Positions 1 to 5,081 of a DNA stretch of 5,081 nucleotides are shown piece by piece. Below the pieces are notes generated by a model. The model saw only the letters and a list, made by a program, of their open reading frames with translations, was not told the DNA's origin and did no database searches. The position numbers and the translations under genes are program-made. Source of the stretch: Actinomycetes bacterium (GTDB lineage: Bacteria; Actinomycetota; Thermoleophilia; RBG-16-64-13); the NCBI GenBank assembly GCA_021815245.1, contig JAKAHF010000232.1, positions 1 to 5,081 on the forward strand, in the 5' to 3' direction. The first letter of the stretch is position 1; the number at the start of each line of letters is the position of its first letter.

Positions 1-1550
1 TCGTAGATGCGGTCCATGCGCTTGCGCACGTCGACCAATTCGGTGTCGTATGGCTGCCCGCCTCCATTGACGCACCCGCCGGGGCACGACATGACCTCGA
101 CGAAATGCATGCCCTCGAGGGCCTCCTCGAGCGCCGGTTTCAACCGTCCGAGACCGCTAACCACGCCCAGGTTGAGGGTAGTGCCGTTGACCTCCACCGA
201 GAAGCTCTTGAGACCGTCGAGCCCGCGGGCTTCGGTGAGTGGGCCGGTAGGGGTCTCACCGCCGACGAGTGTGGCCGCGGTGCGCACCGCGGCCTCCATC
301 ACGCCGCCGGTGCCCCCGAACAGACGGGCCGCCCCCGTGGCCTCAGCGAAGGGCGCGTCAAGCGGGGTCCGCTCCTCGTAGGAGTCGAAGTCGAGACCGA
401 ACCGCCGCCACAGCGCGGAGAGTTCACGAGTGGTGAGTACGTAGTCGACGTCGCCCAGATCCTGAGCTTCGTACTTCTTGGCCGTGCAGGGCATGATCGA
501 TACCAGCACGAGGCGCTTGCCCTCGAGATCGGCGTATCTCGGGTAGATCTCCTTGATGAGGGCGCCCGCCATCTGCTGCGGCGACTTGCAGGTAGACATG
601 TTGGGTATGAGATCGGGGCGATGCAGCTCGACGTAGTTGACCCAGGCCGGCGAGCAACTCGTGAACATAGGGAAGGGCCCGCCGTTCTCGATGCGCTTCA
701 CAAGCTCGGTGGCCTCTTCCATGATCGTGAGGTCGGCCGAGAAGCCTGTGTCGAAGACCGCCGCGAACCCGATCTGCTTGAGGGCCGCGGCCAGATGCTC
801 GAGCATGGCCGGAACACTCGGCGGTCGGGTGCGGCTGTTGGCCAGAGTCGCCGGAACGGCTGGGGCCACCTGCGCGACGACCACGGTGTTGCTGTCGCCG
901 AGTTCCCTGACCACCGAGTCGACCTCACTGTGCTCCATCAGTGCGCCCGTCGGGCAGACCCGCACGCACTGGCCGCAGTAGGTGCAGCCGGATACGTTGA
1001 TGCCGGCGCTGAAACCGGGCGCCACCTGGGTGCGGAAGCCGCGATCGATGAAGTCGATCGCCCCAATCCCCTGGATCTGGTGGCACATGGTCACGCAACG
1101 CCCGCAGAGAATGCACTTGTTGGGGTCGCGCCAGATGGAAGGCGAGGAGATGTCGAGCAACTGGTCTTTCTTCATGCCCACATATTGCTTGGGCCGGGCG
1201 CCCAGTTCCTGGGCCAGCGTCGCCAGTTCGCAGCTGCCTGAGCGGTGGCACACCAAGCAATCCTGGGGATGATTGGCGACCATCAGCTCGATGATCGTAC
1301 GCCGGGCCTTGAGCAGCCGCGGCGTGTGGGTCTGCACCTTCATGCCGTCGGCGGCGAGGAGCGTGCAACTGGTCTGCAGCCGGCTGGTGCCCTGTACCTC
1401 GACGACACACATGCGGCACGACGCGGAGGGCGACGGGGCCCAGTCGAGCGAGCAGAGGTGAGGGATCTCGATGCCGGCGCGCGCCGCCACCTGCAGGACC
1501 GTCTCACCCTGGGTGAACTCGAGCTCTTTGTTGTCTATGGTGATTGTCAC
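1..1550 (-). CDS. hydA: [FeFe] hydrogenase catalytic subunit HydA, 3' end cut by window
   Basis: Cytoplasmic H2-forming or H2-oxidising subunit of a HydABC-type hydrogenase. 516 complete residues are visible; the C-terminus lies outside. Domains in order: plant-type [2Fe-2S] ferredoxin domain (C33, C45, C48, C62); His/Cys [4Fe-4S] site (H94, C98, C101, C107); two ferredoxin-like [4Fe-4S] sites (C146/149/152/156 and C189/192/195/199); then the H-cluster domain from about residue 220. Its signatures are L1 TSCSPAW (297-303), L2 MPCTAKK (353-359) and L3 EVMSCPGGCVNGGG (485-498), so this is a hydrogenase and not a NuoG or formate dehydrogenase relative. E279, E282, C299 and S319 match, by recalled alignment to Clostridium pasteurianum CpI, the known proton path. 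L1 is unusual: Ser replaces the second Cys (see findings). The GTG start at 1550 lies 14 nt after the hydB stop, behind AGGTGAGG, and begins directly at the ferredoxin fold. Any extra C-terminal Fe-S domain, as in Thermotoga HydA, cannot be judged here. Confidence 0.96.
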   Translation of the reverse strand, partial: MTITIDNKELEFTQGETVLQVAARAGIEIPHLCSLDWAPSPSASCRMCVVEVQGTSRLQTSCTLLAADGMKVQTHTPRLLKARRTIIELMVANHPQDCLVCHRSGSCELATLAQELGARPKQYVGMKKDQLLDISSPSIWRDPNKCILCGRCVTMCHQIQGIGAIDFIDRGFRTQVAPGFSAGINVSGCTYCGQCVRVCPTGALMEHSEVDSVVRELGDSNTVVVAQVAPAVPATLANSRTRPPSVPAMLEHLAAALKQIGFAAVFDTGFSADLTIMEEATELVKRIENGGPFPMFTSCSPAWVNYVELHRPDLIPNMSTCKSPQQMAGALIKEIYPRYADLEGKRLVLVSIMPCTAKKYEAQDLGDVDYVLTTRELSALWRRFGLDFDSYEERTPLDAPFAEATGAARLFGGTGGVMEAAVRTAATLVGGETPTGPLTEARGLDGLKSFSVEVNGTTLNLGVVSGLGRLKPALEEALEGMHFVEVMSCPGGCVNGGGQPYDTELVDVRKRMDRIY

Positions 1551-1555
1551 GGCTG

Positions 1556-1563
1556 CCTCACCT
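1556..1563 (-). promoter_or_regulatory. Ribosome binding site of hydA
   Basis: AGGTGAGG on the minus strand, five bases before the GTG at 1550. It fills most of the short gap after the hydB TAA (1567-1565) and decides the hydA start, since the protein from this GTG begins exactly with the ferredoxin fold. Confidence 0.65.
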
Positions 1564-1564
1564 C

Positions 1565-3556
1565 TTAGGCGACGAGCGAGATCGATTGTTTGGGGCAGGC
1601 ATCGACGCAGGCGCCACACCCTGCGCATCGGTCGACGATGATGTAGTGGGCGTTCTTGCGTTCGCCGACGATGGCGTTGTTGGCGCAGGCCTTCTTGCAG
1701 GCCATACAGCCGATGCAGGTGGCCTGGTCGACTGAGTAGGTGCGCAGCCCCTGGCAGACTCCGGCCGGGCAGAGATCCTCCATGATGTGGGTCTCGTACT
1801 CGTCGCGGAAGAAGCGCAAGGTCGACAGCACCGGGTTCGCGGCCGACTGACCGAGTCCGCAGAGCGAGGTGTCTTTGATCGTCTCGGCGAGTTCCTCGAG
1901 GTGCAGAAGCCCGCGGAACCGTTCCAGCCGGCCCATCTCATCGCCGACCGGGCGCTCGGTGAGCGCGGTGAGGATCTCGTGCATGCGGGTCGTGCCTTCG
2001 CGGCAGGGAGTGCACTTGCCGCAGGACTCGTTGCGGATGAATTCCATGAAGTACTTGGCCACGTCGACCATGCAGCTGCGTTCGTCCATGACCACCATGC
2101 CGCCGGAGCCCATCATCGCGCCGAGTTCTTGCAGCTTGCCGTAGTCGGTCGGCACGTCGAGGTATGCCGCTGGGATGCAGCCGCCGCTCGGACCACCCAT
2201 CTGGACGGCCTTGATCTCGTGTCCCTCGGGAGCGCCGCCCCCGATGTCGTACACCACCTCGCGCAGCGCGATACCCACTGGGACTTCCACCAGGCCCGTG
2301 TTTCTCACCTGCCCGCTGAGGGCGAAGACCTTCGTGCCCGCGCCGCCGTTCAGCCCGAGGGCCTTGAACCAGTCGGCGCCCTTGTTGATGATGCCCGACA
2401 CGTTCGCCAGCGTCTCGACATTGTTGAGTACCGTCGGCATGCCATGCAGGCCGGCCACGGCCGGGTAGGGCGGCCGTGGCCGGGGCATACCGCGTCCACC
2501 TTCGATGCTGGCGAGAATGGCAGTTTCCTCGCCACAGACGAACGCACCTGCACCTTGTTTTATGACGACATCGAAATCGACCAGGCTGCCGAGGATGTCG
2601 GCGCCGAGCAATCCGGCTCGGCGGCACTGCTCGATGGCCCCGTTCAACCGCTCGATAGCGAGCGGGTACTCGGCCCGGCAGTACACGTAGCCTTTGGTCG
2701 CCCCGATGGCGTACGCGGCGATCAACATGCCTTCGATGACTCTGAACGGATCGCCTTCGAGCACGGCTCTGTCCATGAAGGCCCCGGGGTCGCCCTCGTC
2801 GGCGTTGCAGATGAGGTATTTCTGGGCGGCCGGGGTGCTCAAGGCCACCTTCCACTTCTGACCTGTGGGGAAGCCCGCGCCTCCCCGCCCACGCAGCCCC
2901 GAAGCCGTGACCACCTGGCACACCTCTTCGCGGGTCATGGTGGTAAGTGCCCGCGCCGCGGCGGCAAAGCCGCCGGCGGCGAGGGCTGCATCAAGGGAAG
3001 CCGGGTCGATGAGGCCGCAGTTCTCGAGCACTACGCGCGTTTGCCGCTCGAAGAAGGGCGTGTCGTCGACCGAGGGCACGTCGGCGAAGTCTGCGCTTTC
3101 GCCGTAGCGGCCATAGAGAAAACGGTTGCGAAGGTCGTTCTTGGCGAAGAGGGCGTCGAGCAACTCGGTCACATTGTCGGGAGTGATGTCGCAGTAGGAG
3201 AGACGCACGTCGCCCTCGGTCTGCAGGTCGACGAACACCTCGCGCTGGCAGAAGCCCACGCAGCCCACCTCGACGATGTCCACAGGCAGGGAGCGCTCGG
3301 CGATGAACGCCCGGGCCTTGTCGATGACATGCATCGCACCGTTCGCGCGCCCGCAGGTGCCGGCACCGATGAAGAGCACGCTGTGTTCGCCGCCGTGGCG
3401 CGCCGCGGCCAGGCGGGCGGCCCGCAGCTCTTTGCAGCTGGGGTCATCGTGGCAGAGGGGCCCTCGGGTGACGCAGTCGATGAGATCCTTGCACGGCTGA
3501 CCGGGAGAGTGCGTGCAACTGCTGCAGCAGTGGTCGATGAGTGATGGCTGTTTCAC
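1565..3556 (-). CDS. hydB: Hydrogenase subunit HydB (NuoF-like, FMN and NAD(P)H binding)
   Basis: 663-residue flavin subunit that exchanges electrons between NAD(P)H, ferredoxin and HydA. Order of domains: Cys-rich N-terminal extension (seven Cys, residues 10-41); thioredoxin-like [2Fe-2S] domain (about 58-140; C68, C99, C103); NuoF core with the glycine-rich FMN/NAD(H) segments GLRGRGGAGFPTG (220-232), CNADEGDPGAF (250-260) and GAGAFVCGEETA (335-346); SLBB-like region about 400-470; [4Fe-4S] site SCGKCTPC (C512, C515, C518) with C566; a Cys pair C596/C601; and two C-terminal ferredoxin-type [4Fe-4S] sites (C614/617/620/624 and C644/647/650/654). This architecture, with fused C-terminal ferredoxin domain, is that of Thermotoga-type HydB rather than respiratory complex I NuoF. 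The GTG start overlaps the hydC stop by 4 nt and has GGAGG ten bases upstream. An in-frame ATG at 3634 is rejected because it would run deep into hydC. Ends in TAA. Confidence 0.95.
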   Translation of the reverse strand: MKQPSLIDHCCSSCTHSPGQPCKDLIDCVTRGPLCHDDPSCKELRAARLAAARHGGEHSVLFIGAGTCGRANGAMHVIDKARAFIAERSLPVDIVEVGCVGFCQREVFVDLQTEGDVRLSYCDITPDNVTELLDALFAKNDLRNRFLYGRYGESADFADVPSVDDTPFFERQTRVVLENCGLIDPASLDAALAAGGFAAAARALTTMTREEVCQVVTASGLRGRGGAGFPTGQKWKVALSTPAAQKYLICNADEGDPGAFMDRAVLEGDPFRVIEGMLIAAYAIGATKGYVYCRAEYPLAIERLNGAIEQCRRAGLLGADILGSLVDFDVVIKQGAGAFVCGEETAILASIEGGRGMPRPRPPYPAVAGLHGMPTVLNNVETLANVSGIINKGADWFKALGLNGGAGTKVFALSGQVRNTGLVEVPVGIALREVVYDIGGGAPEGHEIKAVQMGGPSGGCIPAAYLDVPTDYGKLQELGAMMGSGGMVVMDERSCMVDVAKYFMEFIRNESCGKCTPCREGTTRMHEILTALTERPVGDEMGRLERFRGLLHLEELAETIKDTSLCGLGQSAANPVLSTLRFFRDEYETHIMEDLCPAGVCQGLRTYSVDQATCIGCMACKKACANNAIVGERKNAHYIIVDRCAGCGACVDACPKQSISLVA
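2451..2483 (-). repeat. Perfect 13-bp inverted repeat with 7-nt loop inside hydB
   Basis: Arms CCGGCCACGGCCG (2451-2463) and CGGCCGTGGCCGG (2471-2483) are exact reverse complements around GGTAGGG. The stem is almost all G:C, so it would be very stable in the mRNA. It lies in codons 358-369 of hydB, over the conserved Pro-rich RPRPPYP stretch. No T-run follows on either strand, so it is not an intrinsic terminator. It may be a by-product of GC-rich codons or a real RNA structure. Confidence 0.8.
3518..3531. repeat. 14-bp perfect palindrome near the hydB start
   Basis: ACTGCTGCAGCAGT reads the same on both strands. It starts 25 bases inside hydB and encodes part of the Cys-rich CCSSC stretch, so the codon run TGC TGC AGC AGT may be enough to explain it. 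It does not resemble the Rex operator consensus (TTGTGAA-N4-TTCACAA type). Confidence 0.5.
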
Positions 3557-4101
3557 GGCTGGCTCGCCTCCGGACTGGACGCGGTCGTTGCCGCGACGGG
3601 GGACTTCTCGATGGCCGGCGCGTCCTTGGTGCATTCGAGTGTGTCACTCGGAGTACCAAGCGCGTCGAGTAGAGCGTCGACCTTCTCAACAGTGAGGTGC
3701 CCGTAGAACTCGCCGTCGAGCTTCATGACCGGCGCGATCGAGCAGGCGCCGAGGCAGGCCACGCTGACGACCGAGAAACGGCCGTCGGGCGAGTTGCCGT
3801 CGGGGCGCAACTTGAGCTTGCGCTGTAGGTGCTGAGCCAGGATGAGGCTCTGCTTGACGTGACAGGCGGTGCCGCGGCAGATCTCGATGACGTGCTCCCC
3901 GAGGGGAGCGAAACGGAACTGGTTGTAGAAGGTGGCCACACCGTAGACACGGGCGACCGGTGTGTCGAGCGCGGCGGCCAGGTCGGTCATCGCGGCTTGA
4001 GACAGGTAGCCTTCTTGCTTCTGGATCTGCTGGAGCAGCGGGATGAGCTGATCGCGCGACAGATCCTTCTGCTTGGCGAGTACGCTTTGTACGGCGCTCA
4101 C
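3553..4101 (-). CDS. hydC: Hydrogenase subunit HydC (NuoE-like [2Fe-2S] protein)
   Basis: 182-residue small subunit that carries a thioredoxin-fold [2Fe-2S] cluster and docks on the NuoF-like HydB. The N-terminal helical part (1-65) has the family hallmark RVYGVATFYNQF (51-62). Cluster ligands are C75 and C80 (CRGTAC) and C116 and C120 (CLGAC), the usual C-x4-C ... C-x3-C pattern. From about 150 to the end there is a weakly conserved Ala/Ser/Pro-rich tail with one Cys (157), longer than the compact NuoE core needs and probably disordered. The GTG start overlaps the TGA of the rex-receiver gene (GTGA, 4101-4098) with AAGGAG five bases upstream. The end overlaps the hydB GTG in the same way, so translation of all three is probably coupled. 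NuoE of complex I is the closest alternative, but the hydA/hydB neighbours make a hydrogenase role clear. Confidence 0.94.
   Translation of the reverse strand: MSAVQSVLAKQKDLSRDQLIPLLQQIQKQEGYLSQAAMTDLAAALDTPVARVYGVATFYNQFRFAPLGEHVIEICRGTACHVKQSLILAQHLQRKLKLRPDGNSPDGRFSVVSVACLGACSIAPVMKLDGEFYGHLTVEKVDALLDALGTPSDTLECTKDAPAIEKSPVAATTASSPEASQP
3567..3571 (-). promoter_or_regulatory. Ribosome binding site of hydB
   Basis: GGAGG on the minus strand, ten bases before the hydB GTG (3556-3554), inside the last codons of hydC. Spacing is on the long side, which fits a start that also relies on coupling to hydC termination at the overlapping TGA. Confidence 0.5.
3625..3660 (-). repeat. Two-tier hairpin in the hydC tail
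   Basis: Outer arms CTTGGT (3625-3630) and ACCAAG (3655-3660) enclose inner arms CGAGTG (3636-3641) and CACTCG (3645-3650) around a 3-nt loop, with an asymmetric internal loop (5 and 4 nt). It falls in codons 148-159 of hydC, at the change from the folded domain to the low-complexity tail and about 70 nt before the hydB ribosome binding site. There is no T-run, so it is not a standard terminator. Confidence 0.65.
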
Positions 4102-4502
4102 GCGCTCTCCTTTCCGAGCAGCAACTCGATACGTTCCGCCAGTTCGCCCAGCCGCACCGGTTTTTCCATGAAGGTCTCGGCCGGAAGGTTCTGGCCCATC
4201 AGAGACGCGAGTACGCGCTCGCGCACGTCATCGCGAACGTTGAATCCTGAGAGCATGACGATGGGGATGTCGCGCGTCGGCCCGTCGGTCTTGAGAGCGC
4301 TGGCGAGGACCATGCCCTCCTCGTCGTAGTCCATCATCACGTCGAGGACCATGAGGTCGGGACGGTCGTTCACAATGCTGGCATAGGCTTCTTTGCCGTT
4401 GTGGGCCGTGGTGACCACGTAGCCCCGGCTCTTGAGAAACGCCGACACCGAATCAACGAGGTCGCGGTCGTCGTCAACGACCAGTATCTTCTTGGCTGCC
4501 AC
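4098..4502 (-). CDS. Possible separate product: stand-alone CheY-like receiver from an internal GTG
   Basis: From the GTG at 4502 the frame gives a 134-residue protein that is a complete single receiver domain with a short tail: D10-D12 acidic cluster, D54 phosphorylation site, S85 and K114. The preceding GGGAGGAG is a good ribosome binding site and the GTG falls exactly where a free receiver would begin (AAKKILVVDDD). This suggests an additional translation product, or a formerly separate gene. The frame is continuous with rex and has no stop, so this is an alternative reading of the same gene, not an independent ORF. No histidine kinase is visible in the window. Confidence 0.4.
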   Translation of the reverse strand: MAAKKILVVDDDRDLVDSVSAFLKSRGYVVTTAHNGKEAYASIVNDRPDLMVLDVMMDYDEEGMVLASALKTDGPTRDIPIVMLSGFNVRDDVRERVLASLMGQNLPAETFMEKPVRLGELAERIELLLGKESA

Positions 4503-5081
4503 GACTCCTCCCTTCTCTCTCTGGGCTCGGGCAGTCGTTTCCCCGGCGTACCTGCCGAGGAACGAAAGCTTCTCCAGCTTGGCCGATATGTCGATCGACT
4601 CCACGAAGCAGCCGTCTGGGCAGTCGATCAGTTTGGGTACGAAATTGAGAAAGCCGCGCACGCCGGCCGCGGCGGCTCTGTCGACAAGCGCTTGAAGCCC
4701 CTCGGGCCGGCCCGCCAGCAGGAGTATGCGCAGGTTCAGCTCGGAGATGCGGCTCTCGAGTTCGTCGACGCTGTGGCAGCGACGCCCGTTGAAGACGCGC
4801 CCCACCTTGTCGGGGTCGACATCGAAGGTCGCCGCCACGTGAAAGCCCCGCTCCTCGAACCCGCGATACGAGAGGAGGGCACGGCCCAGATGCCCGACAC
4901 CGATGAGGCCGACGTCTTGCATGCGGTCGGTACCGATGATCTCGCTTATCGCCTTCGACGTTTGTTTGACGTCGTAGCCTCGGGCCACGCTGCCGAAACT
5001 GCCGAAGCTCGCCAGGTCGCGGCGCAGCTGGGCTGGGGTCACACCCACCAGCGCCGCCAACCTGTGAGAGGGGATGTAGTC
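4098..5081 (-). CDS. rex: Redox repressor Rex fused to a receiver domain, 5' end cut by window
   Basis: 327 residues are visible, counted from the first codon in the window; the start of the winged helix lies beyond it. Residues 1-36 are the end of the Rex DNA-binding domain (recognition-helix region TPAQLRRDLASFG, 15-27). Residues 55-178 are the NADH-binding Rossmann domain, with GVGHLG (61-66), FDVDP (86-90) and the Rex C-terminal helix (SAKLEKLSF, 166-174). A 15-20 residue linker leads without a stop into a CheY-like receiver (194-321): acidic pocket D203-D205, phospho-acceptor D247 (VLDVMM), S278 (MLSG) and K307 (EKP). No output domain follows the receiver. Rex represses fermentation and hydrogenase genes until NADH rises, which fits its place upstream of hydCBA. 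The fusion is unusual for Rex, which normally ends soon after the last helix. A strong internal start may also give a free receiver. Confidence 0.9.
   Translation of the reverse strand, partial: DYIPSHRLAALVGVTPAQLRRDLASFGSFGSVARGYDVKQTSKAISEIIGTDRMQDVGLIGVGHLGRALLSYRGFEERGFHVAATFDVDPDKVGRVFNGRRCHSVDELESRISELNLRILLLAGRPEGLQALVDRAAAAGVRGFLNFVPKLIDCPDGCFVESIDISAKLEKLSFLGRYAGETTARAQREKGGVVAAKKILVVDDDRDLVDSVSAFLKSRGYVVTTAHNGKEAYASIVNDRPDLMVLDVMMDYDEEGMVLASALKTDGPTRDIPIVMLSGFNVRDDVRERVLASLMGQNLPAETFMEKPVRLGELAERIELLLGKESA
4107..4112 (-). promoter_or_regulatory. Ribosome binding site of hydC
   Basis: AAGGAG on the minus strand, five bases before the GTG at 4101, embedded in the last codons of the receiver (GKES). 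It supports the GTG that overlaps the upstream TGA. Confidence 0.7.
4500..4515 (-). promoter_or_regulatory. Internal ribosome binding site and GTG start at the receiver boundary
   Basis: GGGAGGAG (4512-4505) lies two bases before a GTG (4502-4500); counted from the GGAGG core the gap is four bases. It sits in a purine-rich run that encodes the linker between Rex and the receiver. It resembles the ribosome binding sites of the other genes here and is placed exactly at the receiver domain start, which argues against coincidence. Spacing is slightly short. Confidence 0.5.

Noticed and set aside
105..1241. 378-codon open frame on the plus strand opposite hydA
   Set aside because: Same GC-driven shadow; the hydA frame on the minus strand carries all hydrogenase signatures.
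1551..1564. Terminator or promoter between hydB and hydA
   Set aside because: The gap is 14 nt and filled by a ribosome binding site; no hairpin or T-run.
1938..2921. 327-codon minus-strand frame overlapping hydB
   Set aside because: Arg/His/Pro-rich composition typical of an out-of-frame reading of GC-rich coding DNA; it lies fully inside hydB.
1787..3544. 585-codon open frame on the plus strand opposite hydB
   Set aside because: It mirrors hydB codons, has no recognisable domain and arises from GC-biased third positions; the minus strand encodes a clear NuoF-like protein.
3557..3634. Earlier ATG (3634) as hydB start
   Set aside because: It would add 26 residues translated out of frame from the hydC tail and overlap hydC by about 80 nt; the GTG at 3556 has a ribosome binding site and the usual 4-nt overlap.
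5058..5060. TTG at 5060 as the Rex start
   Set aside because: The frame stays open to the window edge with a good Rex winged-helix match upstream of it (DYIPSHR), so the gene begins outside the window.
1..5081. Rex operator, tRNA, CRISPR or insertion sequence in the window
   Set aside because: Reading both strands I found no TTGTGAA-type inverted repeat, cloverleaf, spaced direct repeats or transposase motif; the whole window is coding.

Overview
The window holds four genes, all on the minus strand. They read from right to left as one tightly packed operon: a Rex-type redox repressor fused in frame to a receiver domain (5' end outside the window), hydC (NuoE-like), hydB (NuoF-like) and hydA ([FeFe] hydrogenase catalytic subunit, 3' end outside the window). 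Junctions are very tight: rex-receiver/hydC and hydC/hydB each overlap by a GTGA, and hydB/hydA are 14 nt apart. The three internal genes all start with GTG and follow recognisable Shine-Dalgarno sequences. There is no intergenic stretch of any size, and I see no RNA gene, mobile element or CRISPR array.

Together HydABC forms a trimeric, flavin-containing, NAD(P)-linked [FeFe] hydrogenase of the electron-bifurcating/confurcating type. HydC and the HydB core handle NAD(P)H and FMN. HydA carries the H-cluster and a chain of Fe-S clusters. HydB has C-terminal ferredoxin-like clusters that can talk to ferredoxin. Rex senses the NADH/NAD+ ratio, so a Rex gene at the head of this operon gives a plausible feedback loop: high NADH releases Rex and allows the NADH-consuming hydrogenase to be made. 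The promoter and any Rex operator lie upstream of base 5081 and cannot be seen.

The DNA is strongly GC-rich with G/C-biased third positions, which also explains the long open shadow frames on the opposite strand. The gene content points to a strictly anaerobic fermentative, syntrophic or acetogenic bacterium of a high-GC lineage. Anaerobic Actinobacteriota, Chloroflexota, Desulfobacterota or high-GC Firmicutes are all possible and I cannot choose between them from this window.

The most interesting points are: (1) Rex and a CheY-like receiver encoded without an intervening stop, with a strong internal ribosome binding site and GTG exactly at the receiver start, suggesting one fused and one free product; (2) a non-canonical H-cluster L1 motif in HydA (TSCSPAW) paired with a cysteine at position 321 that could be a relocated cluster ligand; (3) a seven-cysteine N-terminal extension on HydB; (4) two strong hairpins inside hydB and hydC coding sequence.
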